The position numbers and the translations under genes are program-made. Below, in pieces: positions 8,950-17,977 of a DNA stretch of 64,000 nt. Source of the DNA: JANQPA01 sp964548175 (lineage in GTDB: Bacteria > Bacteroidota > Bacteroidia > Chitinophagales > Saprospiraceae); assembly GCA_964548175.1 (NCBI GenBank), contig CAZJQS010000004.1, positions 62,001-126,000 of the forward strand. The letters are read 5' to 3'. A model generated the notes under the pieces. That model had not been told where the DNA came from and ran no database searches. It worked only from the letters and a program-made list of their open reading frames with translations. How positions within the stretch are numbered: the stretch's first letter is position 1; each line of letters opens with the position of its first letter.

Positions 8950-10344
8950 TCACAGCGTTTTTAAATATTCGATTACCTTTGTCCTTTCCTCGCCATTCAA
9001 TTTATCCCCAAAATAATGGCCCATATTGCCATAGCTTGGCAGGGTAGTGTCATAGGTCCATTTACCTTTACCGTTCTTTTTGCGGTCATAGTTCCAGCCC
9101 ACTTTTACCGGGTCGTAATCACCGCTGCGGCCGCTGCGTTCCCAATAGGTGGGACGTTGGGAGCTGTTGAGCAAATCTTCGATGGTGGGCACGGAGCCGT
9201 TGTGCAGATAAGGAGCCGTGGCCCAGATGCCGTCCAGGGGAGGCGCAATATAACCCGCCGCCGGCTCGAAATAAGAACGAGGTTCGCTGGTAGCGAACCA
9301 GCTCCTGTTGTACCAATCTACAATAGGGGCCTGTACGGCATAGCTGGCGTAGTAAGGATCGGTTTTCACTACATCTAATGAAACGACTTTATTCGGATAG
9401 GATTCTTCATCACCGTAGGTCCCGTGGCAACCGCTGCAATGCTCTTCAAAAATCGGTCGTCCGGCCTCGGCCAGTTCCAGGTCGGTAGGGTAGGGGAAAC
9501 GAGGCGGTTCGATTTGCTCCATCCAGGCTACGACATCTTTGAAGTTTTCTACAGCTTTACGGGCCGCCGTACTGTCTTCAATGCCAAGGTAAGAAGCCTG
9601 GAACAGCAGCTTGGTGAAATCTCCACGGCCGACTGCGGTATAGTAGAGCGCATTTTTTTTCTTAACATTCCACAAAGGCGGCACATCAGTGGCGATGGTA
9701 TACTTGGGCATTTCGTAGTAAGGCTCTTCCACGTAGGTCAGGTCTTCCGGATTGCGATGGCGGACAATGGCCTCCGCCAGGACGGCCGCCGGGTTCGCTC
9801 CGGGTTGATTGGTCTTGATGTGCTTACCGGAAGCCTTTAGGTAGTAATTCAGGTCTTCGAAAGCCTCCCACTCCAATGAATTTTTCCTATACTTCAGGCT
9901 CATGCCCAGTCCCGCCAGGTTAGCGAATAAGCCAAAGTTGGCCCTGAAATCGGAGAAACTGTTGCCCAACCCCAGGACGACCTGTCCGTTCAGTCGGCCG
10001 GCATGACAGGTGAAGCAGTTGCCGTTGACCACCATCAGCCCGTTTTTGGCCGGAAAAGCCGTTGAACGATAGTCGAGCTGAGCATTTAAACCTTCCCGCT
10101 CAAGCACGTTGTTAGGGTGCTTGCCGAATTGCTTCCTGGCCAGTTCGAACGGTAGACCGGAACCGACGTAATTGCCGTAGACCAGGTATTCATATCCAGC
10201 CTCCGGATCGCCTCCTTCCTGCTGCGGATGAGCAGGGATCTTTTTCGTTTTCCATCCGGTATCAGAAACTACTTCCGGAAGGCCTTTGTAAGTCGAACAG
10301 GCATAAGCAAGTAACAGAATAAGGAATACCATTATTTTTTTCAT
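8950..10344 (-). CDS. Diheme cytochrome c lipoprotein (RoxA/MauG-like)
   Basis: The 464-residue protein starts with a lipoprotein signal (LLAYAC, Cys16), so it is likely anchored in the periplasm. It has two covalent heme c sites, CFTCH at 110-114 and CSGCH at 303-307. Between the second heme and the C-terminus is the pattern GIWATAPYLHNGSVPTIEDL, typical of the cytochrome c peroxidase/MauG/RoxA superfamily, whose members oxidise substrates or transfer electrons. The length and sequence resemble RoxA-type proteins of Bacteroidota rather than the shorter classical peroxidases. Substrate unknown. It shares a hairpin with the convergent gene and has no obvious partner gene. Confidence 0.85.
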   Translation of the reverse strand: MKKIMVFLILLLAYACSTYKGLPEVVSDTGWKTKKIPAHPQQEGGDPEAGYEYLVYGNYVGSGLPFELARKQFGKHPNNVLEREGLNAQLDYRSTAFPAKNGLMVVNGNCFTCHAGRLNGQVVLGLGNSFSDFRANFGLFANLAGLGMSLKYRKNSLEWEAFEDLNYYLKASGKHIKTNQPGANPAAVLAEAIVRHRNPEDLTYVEEPYYEMPKYTIATDVPPLWNVKKKNALYYTAVGRGDFTKLLFQASYLGIEDSTAARKAVENFKDVVAWMEQIEPPRFPYPTDLELAEAGRPIFEEHCSGCHGTYGDEESYPNKVVSLDVVKTDPYYASYAVQAPIVDWYNRSWFATSEPRSYFEPAAGYIAPPLDGIWATAPYLHNGSVPTIEDLLNSSQRPTYWERSGRSGDYDPVKVGWNYDRKKNGKGKWTYDTTLPSYGNMGHYFGDKLNGEERTKVIEYLKTL

Positions 10345-10558
10345 TGCAATAAATTCCTCTTTAGATCAATATTTTTTTGAAGAAGAAAAATGCGTGCACC
10401 CGCCAAAGGCAGGAATTAAACAGAGCGCCACAGCGGTAAATGGCTGATCAGGCACTTTTTTCTTGTCACTTTTCTTACGATTAAAGGATAAACAAGGACG
10501 CCTTGCAGATGTTTAATTGAACTAAGAATAGTCCCCATACTCACTGCCAAATACCCCT

Positions 10559-11635
10559 TCACCCCCTGGACGGTTGGCTGGCTAGTTGAAAGACGGCTCT
10601 GGCAATTCCTTCGGGAGTACCTGAAAAGTGGAACAAACGGTCCACTACGATCAGCTCGAGAAAAAAGCGGGAACGATCGAAAGAGTTGGTGTAAGATTCA
10701 TTGAAGTAAAACTGGATGTCTTCGAACGGTATACAACCCAGTAATTGATAGTTTTCTTCTCTGATGTCATAGGAAACTACCGTGTAATAATTGGATTTAG
10801 GTCCCAGGTGACAGAGCAGGAATACTGGAAAGTCGAAGAAGTAAGTAGGCCAAAATCCAAACAGGTTGGCCTCAAAAAGAGGATAATATAATTTTTGACT
10901 AAAAATATTTCCCGCTTTGAGGATTTGTTGGAGTTGTTCCAGTTTCAGTCGCATCGACTGGATGGGGATGTCTTCTTTTTTCAGTTCGCGATATGGAAGC
11001 CATTTTCTGGAGGCCAGGTCGTAGTAAGAAACTCCTCCTATGCGCAGTTTGTAGTCGAAGCGTTTGTAGCCCGGCACGACATAGCCCGGATAGTAATATT
11101 TAAGGCCGTTGGCCTGGCAGTATTCGATTTCCATTAGCATAGAAAAGATACCCAGGCTGAAGCTGTTATAGTCAGGGTCATAAATGCCTATGATGCTGGC
11201 TGCACTTTCTTTTCCTAGGTCGAAATAGCTAAGAGCGATCAATTTGTCACCATCGTATACGGACAATTCATAAGTGTTGAAAATATTGTGGCTTTCTCCA
11301 TCCAGCAGGGAATCCGTCAGATTCGGAGCCAGTACCCCCTTAAAATGGTAACGGTATTTTTGATACAGCGCCTCCCGTTTGGCATCTATTCGTGCTTTTT
11401 GAAAATGGGTGGTGAATTGCTTCTTTGCTTTTCGGGAAATTTTGCGCAGGCTTTTTCTAAAAGTATACTCCTCAAGATTCAGCCTGATCCAGATAGCGGA
11501 GTAGAATTCTTCCCCAAAACACAAAAAATGGGTGGTGAATATAGCCTGTCCCATACGATACCAACCCTTGGCTAAGTAGGCATCCAGTTCCTCCGGCAGC
11601 ATGATCTCTGGGTAGTGCTTTTCTGCAAACATCAA
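10559..11635 (-). CDS. Arginyl-tRNA-protein transferase (ATE C-domain)-like protein
   Basis: The 358-residue protein contains the C-terminal GNAT-fold part of the ATE family: DPDYNSFSLGIFSML at 153-167 and YYPGYVVPGYKRFDYKL at 181-197 match the conserved core of aminoacyl-tRNA-protein transferases. Those enzymes add Arg or Leu to protein N-termini and mark them for the N-degron pathway in the cytoplasm. The cysteine-bearing N-terminal ATE domain is not seen; residues 1-80 are different and basic. About 160 residues after the core have no family I recognise. It could therefore act on another acceptor. It is monocistronic, and the thyA leader lies divergently upstream. Confidence 0.7.
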   Translation of the reverse strand: MMFAEKHYPEIMLPEELDAYLAKGWYRMGQAIFTTHFLCFGEEFYSAIWIRLNLEEYTFRKSLRKISRKAKKQFTTHFQKARIDAKREALYQKYRYHFKGVLAPNLTDSLLDGESHNIFNTYELSVYDGDKLIALSYFDLGKESAASIIGIYDPDYNSFSLGIFSMLMEIEYCQANGLKYYYPGYVVPGYKRFDYKLRIGGVSYYDLASRKWLPYRELKKEDIPIQSMRLKLEQLQQILKAGNIFSQKLYYPLFEANLFGFWPTYFFDFPVFLLCHLGPKSNYYTVVSYDIREENYQLLGCIPFEDIQFYFNESYTNSFDRSRFFLELIVVDRLFHFSGTPEGIARAVFQLASQPSRG

Positions 11636-11895
11636 TTCAGGCTATGGTAATTTTAAAATTTAATAATTTGGTTGATTAAATAAAAAAGCGGCCCTTAATA
11701 AAGTGATTTTTTATAGAAAATAACTGTAAAATAAAGGTAAAGTTGCTCAGTGACAATTTTTATTGCTGGCGAACCTGATTTTTTCTGAAAAATACCTTGT
11801 TGATATCCACATGTTGTGGAAAAGTAATGAGGCGTATTCTTCATTCAAGGCGCCAAATTTTTTTTACTTTAGTCTGTTAAAGCAAAATTGTATAA
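11636..11895. other. Divergent intergenic region upstream of thyA
   Basis: AT-rich sequence between the ATE-like gene and thyA; with the heptad array it makes a 333-base gap. A TACTTTAG near 11868 is a 7/8 match to TAnnTTTG but lacks a clear -33 box. No gene is seen. Confidence 0.4.
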
Positions 11896-11965
11896 CCCAA
11901 AACTCAAAACCCAAAACCCAAAACTCAAAACTCGAAACTCAAAACTCAAAACTCAAAACTCAAAT
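11896..11965 (+). repeat. Ten-unit heptad repeat in the thyA leader
   Basis: Ten consecutive 7-base units of the form CTCAAAA or CCCAAAA fill 11896-11965, with only scattered single-base changes. The array stops three bases before the thyA ATG. In frame it could be translated as an N-terminal extension, but ThyA length argues against that. Confidence 0.9.
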
Positions 11966-11968
11966 ACT

Positions 11969-12763
11969 ATGAGGCAATATCACGACTTACTTCAATACAT
12001 TTTGAATGAAGGCGTTGCAAAAGAAGATCGCACTGGCACCGGCACCTTGAGCGTATTCGGCTATCAGATGCGGTTTGACCTGGCGGAGGGATTTCCTTTA
12101 GTGACCACCAAAAAGGTGCATCTCAAGTCGATTATACACGAGTTGCTCTGGTTTTTGAAAGGGGACACTAATGTCAAGTATCTTCAGGAGAATGGCGTGC
12201 GCATCTGGAACGAATGGGCGGATGATAAAGGCAATCTGGGGCCAGTTTATGGTAAACAATGGGTGTCCTGGAAGGGCGCAGACGGCCGGGTGATCAACCA
12301 GATCGAAAGGGCGGTGGAGATGCTTAAGACCAGGCCTGACTCCCGCCGCATCATGGTCAGCGCCTGGAATGTAGGAGAACTCGAAGAAATGGCCCTCTTA
12401 CCTTGCCATGCATTCTTCCAGTATTACGTGGCCGAGGGCCGTTTGTCGTGTCAAATGTATCAGCGTTCGGCAGATGTCTTTCTTGGCGTACCGTTTAATA
12501 TCGCTTCATATGCCCTGCTTACCTTAATGATTGCGCAGGTAACCGGCCTGGGATTGGGAGAATTCATCCACACTTTCGGTGATGTACACATTTACAGTAA
12601 TCATATGGAGCAGGTAAAACTGCAACTCAGTCGTGATCCCCGTCCCCTGCCGATAATGAAGCTTAATCAGGAAGTCACAAATATCTTTGATTTCAAATAT
12701 GAAGACTTTACCCTGGAGAATTACGATCCGCATCCGGCTATTAAAGCAAAGGTTGCCGTGTGA
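11969..12763 (+). CDS. thyA: Thymidylate synthase
   Basis: The protein is 264 residues, the same as E. coli ThyA. It makes dTMP from dUMP using methylenetetrahydrofolate in the cytoplasm. The catalytic cysteine is Cys146 in LLPCHAFFQYYV, and the dUMP-binding motif QRSADVFLGVPFNIASY follows at about 165-181. RTGTGTLSVFG at 21-31 holds the phosphate-binding arginine. An in-frame extension reaches 27 codons upstream through the heptad array; I start at 11969 because MRQYHDLL matches the family N-terminus. No dihydrofolate reductase gene follows within the window, although folA is a common neighbour. Confidence 0.97.
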   Translation: MRQYHDLLQYILNEGVAKEDRTGTGTLSVFGYQMRFDLAEGFPLVTTKKVHLKSIIHELLWFLKGDTNVKYLQENGVRIWNEWADDKGNLGPVYGKQWVSWKGADGRVINQIERAVEMLKTRPDSRRIMVSAWNVGELEEMALLPCHAFFQYYVAEGRLSCQMYQRSADVFLGVPFNIASYALLTLMIAQVTGLGLGEFIHTFGDVHIYSNHMEQVKLQLSRDPRPLPIMKLNQEVTNIFDFKYEDFTLENYDPHPAIKAKVAV

Positions 12764-13124
12764 AAAGGGATGAGCATGCAGGATGATTTATTTTTCTTTT
12801 AAATTCTAACTTTCATTTTTTTCTGAAAAAAATGATATTTTAGCAAACACAATTTAGGAAAAATGATTGTAGTTAGGAAGAGAAAATATTTTTATACCGG
12901 GAAAAAGCATTTAAAACGGTACTATGAAAACATCTTAATATGTCTATATTTGTGTCGTTTTTGTGTCAAAACCTTGATGGGAATGTTAAAACAAGATTTT
13001 ATTTAGAAATAATCTAAATAGAAGGTGCTTTCTTGAAATTTTTGTTAAAAAATGAAGGAGATAAATATATTTGCCTCGAGGTAAATAAGACATAAGTTTT
13101 TAGCCTGATAAACTAGTAAACAAC
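12764..13124 (+). other. Intergenic region carrying the act operon promoter
   Basis: A 361-base AT-rich gap. Besides the promoter pair at 13041-13073 it has a second exact -7 box, TATATTTG, at 12945-12952, without a clear -33 partner. No hairpin terminator for thyA is obvious. Confidence 0.5.
13041..13073 (+). promoter_or_regulatory. Predicted promoter of the act-cox operon
   Basis: TTTG (13041-13044), a 21-base spacer and TATATTTG (13066-13073) match the Bacteroidota primary sigma factor consensus. Transcription would begin near 13080, leaving a leader of about 45 nt before actA. Confidence 0.65.
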
Positions 13125-14543
13125 ATGAATAATAGATTTTGGTTGAAAAGATTGACCATTATTTTGTCTGTTTTCCTGATTAACGCAAATCTTATTGCGC
13201 AGGAAGGAGCAACCGCCGAATTGGATTTGGATGCAGGTAAAAGTCTATTCCGCTCACAATGTGCGGTTTGCCATTCCAGGGACATGAAGACCGACGCTAC
13301 CGGTCCTGCCCTTGGAGGTGTTCAGGAACGCTGGGCCGACTATCCAGAGGAGGATCTTTACCGCTGGATCAGGAACTCCCAGGCGATGATTGCCGAGGGT
13401 CATCCACGTGCTGCAGAACTCTGGCAAGATTGGCAGCCTACCATCATGAATTCTTTTCTGAACCTGACTGACCAGGAGATCGCAAATATGCTTGGCTATA
13501 TTGAAGGGGTGTACGAGGGTACTTACGGAGTACAGACAACGGCGCAAGGTCCTGCTACTCAGGTAGTGGAAGAAAAGCCGGATAACACGCTTCTTTTCAT
13601 TGCACTGGCGGCTATTCTGGCTATTCTGGCTGTGATACTGGCGCGCATCATTTCCAACCTTAATTATATGGTGCAGGTTCGCCAGGGCGAAACTCCTGCC
13701 CGCCGCAAGACCTTAGTGGAAATCCTGACCAGTAAAGGCGTTATCGCGTTCGTAATCTTTGCGCTGGTGGTTCTTGGCGGATACACTACCGTTAATAATG
13801 CCATCATGCTGGGTCGCCAGCAGGGCTACCAGCCTGAGCAACCGATCAAGTTCTCTCACGCCACGCACGCAGGCCTGCACAAGATCGATTGTCAGTACTG
13901 TCACGACGGCGCTCGCAGAAGTAAACATTCCGTTATTCCTGCAACGAATACCTGTATGAACTGTCACCGCGCCATCAAGGTAGGCAGTCAATACGGTACG
14001 GCCGAATTGACGAAAGTGTTCGCTTCCATCGGCTATGATCCATCAACCGACAGCTATATGGATAATTACGATGATCTTCCTCTTGATTCCATTGCCAGGG
14101 TATATAAAAAGTGGATTGCAGATACCTATGTGCAACAGGAAGGCGCTGCGCCTGGACCGGGGTTTGTCGATAATCAGTGGAATGATGTAGTACAATCGCT
14201 GACTAATGAAACCAAGAAAAAAGTACAAGGCCCGATCGAATGGCTGCGCATTCACAACCTGCCTGACCACGCTTACTTTAACCATGCACAGCATGTGACA
14301 GTGGGCAAGGTGGAATGTCAGACCTGCCACGGCCCGGTGGAAGAGATGGAAGTCGTACAACAATACGCCCCATTGTCTATGGGTTGGTGTATCAACTGTC
14401 ACAGACAATCCGAGGTGCAGTTTGAAGGCAATGAATATTATAAGGCATACACTCAATACCATAAAGAGATCGCCACCGGCCAGAGAGACAAGGTGACCGT
14501 TGAAGAAGTCGGGGGGCTGGAGTGTCAAAAATGCCACTATTAA
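13125..14543 (+). CDS. actA: Alternative complex III subunit A, multiheme cytochrome c
   Basis: ActA is the multiheme electron-transfer subunit of the quinol:cytochrome c oxidoreductase ACIII. The 472-residue chain has six CXXCH motifs: CAVCH at 46-50, then CQYCH 256, CMNCH 277, CQTCH 398, CINCH 422 and CQKCH 467. The last five form the usual pentaheme domain; the first belongs to a monoheme cytochrome domain fused at the N-terminus. Residues 1-25 are a signal peptide, and hydrophobic helices at about 155-175 and 205-222 anchor the protein with hemes on the periplasmic side. It is the first gene of the block, with a promoter 50 bases upstream and actB 88 bases downstream. Confidence 0.95.
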   Translation: MNNRFWLKRLTIILSVFLINANLIAQEGATAELDLDAGKSLFRSQCAVCHSRDMKTDATGPALGGVQERWADYPEEDLYRWIRNSQAMIAEGHPRAAELWQDWQPTIMNSFLNLTDQEIANMLGYIEGVYEGTYGVQTTAQGPATQVVEEKPDNTLLFIALAAILAILAVILARIISNLNYMVQVRQGETPARRKTLVEILTSKGVIAFVIFALVVLGGYTTVNNAIMLGRQQGYQPEQPIKFSHATHAGLHKIDCQYCHDGARRSKHSVIPATNTCMNCHRAIKVGSQYGTAELTKVFASIGYDPSTDSYMDNYDDLPLDSIARVYKKWIADTYVQQEGAAPGPGFVDNQWNDVVQSLTNETKKKVQGPIEWLRIHNLPDHAYFNHAQHVTVGKVECQTCHGPVEEMEVVQQYAPLSMGWCINCHRQSEVQFEGNEYYKAYTQYHKEIATGQRDKVTVEEVGGLECQKCHY

Positions 14544-14631
14544 TATACAACAGTATTCATCTGATTTTTTGAATCCAATTAATGAAACCTGGAAAGGTTT
14601 CCAACAACAAACAAAATACAGCGCTCTATAA

Positions 14632-17600
14632 ATGAAAAAGCATAATAATATATGGATCGGGGTGGAACAACTGCAAAACCATCCGGAATACCAAAAGGCA
14701 AATAAACAAGAGTTCGTCGAACTTCCTGTTGTTGATCAACTTTCTGAAGATAAAGCGCTTGATTCGCAAGCCAGTCGTCGTGATTTTCTGAAATATCTGG
14801 GCTTTGGCCTGGGAGCAGCTACACTGGCGGCGTCTTGTGATATTCCTGTTAAGCGCGCGGTTCCTTATGTTTCCAAGCCGGATACCATCGTTCCGGGGGT
14901 GGCAACTTACTATGCCTCTTCTTTCGTTCAGGGAGGTGATTATTGCCCGGTATTGGTGAAGACCAGAGAAGGACGCCCTATCAAGGTTGAAGGGAATAGT
15001 CTTTCCACCCTGACCAAAGGCGGAACCAGCGCTCGCGCTCAGGCTAGTGTGCTGAGTTTGTACGATACCAATAGAATCCCTGGTCCTTTGCGCATCACAG
15101 AGGGCAAAATGGATATCCCCAAGCGCGGCGCTCAATCGCCTAGCTGGGATGAAATTGATGGCGAGATCATGGGTAAACTGAGCTCCAACGCTCAGGTGCG
15201 TATTGTTACGCATACCATGCTGAGCCCGACTACTAAAAAAGCCATCGCTGATTTTACGGCGAAATTTCCTAATACGCAGGTCGTTACTTATGATCCGGTT
15301 TCCAGCTCTGCCTTACTTCAGGCTAACGAAGAGTGCTTCGGCCAAAAAGTGGTTCCGGATTATCATTTCGATAAAGCAGAGGTGATCGTAAGCTTCGATG
15401 CCGACTTCCTCGGCACATGGATCTCTCCGGTTGAATACGCCAGACAGTATTCAGAAAACCGCAGGATCAAGGACATCAAAAAACCTAAAATGTCTTACCA
15501 CGTTCAGGTGGAAAGCCATATGAGCCTGACCGGCTCTAATGCCGATAACCGCATTCTGGTAAAACCTTCCGAGCAGGGGGCCGCAATAGTAGCCCTTTAC
15601 AATGAGGTAGCTGCCTTGACAGGAGATTCCAGAGTAAGTGGCCCTGCACTGGAAGGAGAAAAAACAGCTAAGTTTAAGAAAATTGCACAAAGGCTGGCAA
15701 ACAACCGCAATAAGTCGCTGGTTGTTTCCGGCTCTAACAATAAAGGCGAGCAGATCCTGATCAACGCAATCAACGCGATGCTCGATAACTACGATCATAC
15801 CCTTGATTTCGCTCATGCTTCCCTGCAGCGTCAGGGGGATGATGCTGAGCTACAGCAACTCGTCCGCGATATGAATGCCGGCCGTGTAGATGTGATTATG
15901 ATCATGGATGACGCTAATCCTGCCTGGGATACACCTGCCGCCGCTCAATTTGCTGAAGGCATGGCCAAGGTCGGCGTCAAAATTTCTTTCTCCGGACTGC
16001 CCAATGAAACCACCTTGCTGTGCGATTACGCTACTCCAACGCATCACTACCTGGAAAGCTGGAGCGACGCTAATCCTAAACGCGGCCATTACAGCCTGAT
16101 CCAGCCGACCATTGCACCTTTGTTTAAGACCAGAGAAGCCGGTGAAAGCCTGCTACGCTGGGCACAAAGTGAAGAGCTGGATACTTCTGCTGAGCAGCCC
16201 TACTTTGAATACCTGAAGAAACATTGGGAAATCGCATTATTTCCCCAACAAAATAAATTTGCCTCCTTCCAGCTTTTCTGGGACAGCTCCCTGCACGACG
16301 GAATTCTAGATATACCACAGGAAGGAGGGCAGTTGTACGATTTCGGCGGCGATGTGAATGCTGCTGCTTCCAAAGTGCGCAAGCCTTCCGGAGCTGAGAT
16401 GGAAATCTCTTTCTTTGAAACCGTCAACATGGGCGGCGGTCAATACGCCAACAATCCATGGCTGCAGGAAATGCCCGACCCCATTAGCCGTACGGCCTGG
16501 GGCAACTATCTGGCCATCCCCGTAAGCTGGGACGGCGGTCTGAAATTCAATGCGCTCAACAATCTCAATAAGCGGGAGATCTACGGAGAAGCCGATATTG
16601 TCAACCTGGATGTAGCCGGCCAGAGCAATGAGATTACAGTGGTTCGGCAGTTCGGCCAGATGCTGGGAACGGTATCCCTGGCGATCGGCTATGGCCGTCA
16701 GCTGACCGGTCAAATGGGCAGAGCACTTGGTAACAATGTCGGCATTAACGTCTATCCGATGTTGAGCGTCGACAGCGACGGCAATACGCAATATTATGCT
16801 ACGGAAGTGGCCGTTTCTGAAGCCGTGAAAAAAGAAGAGTTGTTCGCCTGCGTGCAATACCACCACGGGATGGGGCTGAAAGGAGTTGATCCCGATACCG
16901 GCGAAGAGATCAATGTGGATGAAAAAGCGTCCATGACCTTAGGAGAAGGCTATCAGGGAGGGATTACCAATCGTTCCATCATCTATCAGGCTAACCTGAA
17001 AGACGTTGACGAACTGGTGCATCACATTGAAGAAAAGCGGGCGGAAGCGAAGCATTTGAATGATGCTACACTGTATCCTTATGAAAAATATAAAGAAGAA
17101 TATTATAGCCAGGGGCATCACTGGGCCATGCACGTCGATCTGAATGCTTGTATCGGTTGCGGCGCCTGTCAGGTAGCTTGTATTGCGGAGAACAACGTGC
17201 CGGTGGTAGGAAAGAGGGAAGTCGCCCGGCACCATGAAATGACCTGGTTGCGTATTGATCGCTACTTTTATGGTGATTACGAAAACCCGAATGTAGTTTA
17301 TCAACCATTGATGTGTCAGCACTGCGACAATGCCCCTTGTGAGAATGTTTGTCCGGTAGCCGCCACGAACCACTCAGCTGAAGGTTTGAACCAGATGACC
17401 TACAACAGATGTATCGGTACGCGTTACTGTGCCAACAACTGTCCGTTCAAGGTGCGTCGATTCAACTGGCTGGATTACACTACTGCCGACCTTTTTGCCG
17501 CCAATGAGTATGCGGTAAATGGCGAAGAGTTACCGTTCGGGGCAGATAACCTGACGAGGATGGTTCTGAATCCTGACGTTACGGTGCGTTCACGCGGCGT

Positions 17601-17880
17601 GATCGAGAAATGTAGCTTCTGCGTACAACGCATTCAGGAGGGCAAGCTGACAGCAAAGCGCGAGCAAAGAACCCTCAGGGATTCAGACGTGAAGACGGCT
17701 TGTCAAACGGCCTGCCCTACCGGCGCCATTGTCTTCGGTGATCGCAACGATAAGAAGAGCACGGTAGTGAAGCGCATGGACAGTGATTTGAACTATCTTC
17801 TGCTGGAAGAGGTGAACGTTCAGGCCTCTGTTCATTACAGCGCAAAAGTGAATAACCGGGATGAGGAACTGGATGCATAA
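14632..17880 (+). CDS. actB: Alternative complex III subunit B, iron-sulfur protein
   Basis: The 1082-residue protein combines a molybdopterin-oxidoreductase-like domain (about 75-800) with a C-terminal ferredoxin-like domain. In characterised ACIII the first domain carries no molybdenum cofactor. A twin-arginine-type motif SRRDFLK sits at 48-54, followed by a hydrophobic stretch and Cys69, so export by Tat is likely. Cysteine groups for four iron-sulfur clusters are CIGCGACQVAC from 840, CQHCDNAPCENVCP from 895, CIGTRYCANNCP from 927, and CSFC 994 with CQTACP from 1024. The subunit passes electrons from the membrane quinol site to ActA hemes. It is followed by actC. Confidence 0.95.
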   Translation: MKKHNNIWIGVEQLQNHPEYQKANKQEFVELPVVDQLSEDKALDSQASRRDFLKYLGFGLGAATLAASCDIPVKRAVPYVSKPDTIVPGVATYYASSFVQGGDYCPVLVKTREGRPIKVEGNSLSTLTKGGTSARAQASVLSLYDTNRIPGPLRITEGKMDIPKRGAQSPSWDEIDGEIMGKLSSNAQVRIVTHTMLSPTTKKAIADFTAKFPNTQVVTYDPVSSSALLQANEECFGQKVVPDYHFDKAEVIVSFDADFLGTWISPVEYARQYSENRRIKDIKKPKMSYHVQVESHMSLTGSNADNRILVKPSEQGAAIVALYNEVAALTGDSRVSGPALEGEKTAKFKKIAQRLANNRNKSLVVSGSNNKGEQILINAINAMLDNYDHTLDFAHASLQRQGDDAELQQLVRDMNAGRVDVIMIMDDANPAWDTPAAAQFAEGMAKVGVKISFSGLPNETTLLCDYATPTHHYLESWSDANPKRGHYSLIQPTIAPLFKTREAGESLLRWAQSEELDTSAEQPYFEYLKKHWEIALFPQQNKFASFQLFWDSSLHDGILDIPQEGGQLYDFGGDVNAAASKVRKPSGAEMEISFFETVNMGGGQYANNPWLQEMPDPISRTAWGNYLAIPVSWDGGLKFNALNNLNKREIYGEADIVNLDVAGQSNEITVVRQFGQMLGTVSLAIGYGRQLTGQMGRALGNNVGINVYPMLSVDSDGNTQYYATEVAVSEAVKKEELFACVQYHHGMGLKGVDPDTGEEINVDEKASMTLGEGYQGGITNRSIIYQANLKDVDELVHHIEEKRAEAKHLNDATLYPYEKYKEEYYSQGHHWAMHVDLNACIGCGACQVACIAENNVPVVGKREVARHHEMTWLRIDRYFYGDYENPNVVYQPLMCQHCDNAPCENVCPVAATNHSAEGLNQMTYNRCIGTRYCANNCPFKVRRFNWLDYTTADLFAANEYAVNGEELPFGADNLTRMVLNPDVTVRSRGVIEKCSFCVQRIQEGKLTAKREQRTLRDSDVKTACQTACPTGAIVFGDRNDKKSTVVKRMDSDLNYLLLEEVNVQASVHYSAKVNNRDEELDA

Positions 17881-17977
17881 CGGGCGGAAGGTAGTGTAAC
17901 ATTAGCTTGAGATTTGAAAAAACTTTGATTTTAATAAAGTCGCTTTTGGAAAGCGATACGGATAAAAAAAAGAAAAA

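Noticed and set aside
11896..11965. CRISPR-like array
   Set aside because: Units are 7 bases, contiguous and without spacers.
11888..11968. N-terminal extension of ThyA through the heptad array
   Set aside because: The product would be a low-complexity Lys/Thr/Asn tail; the family start and length fit the ATG at 11969.
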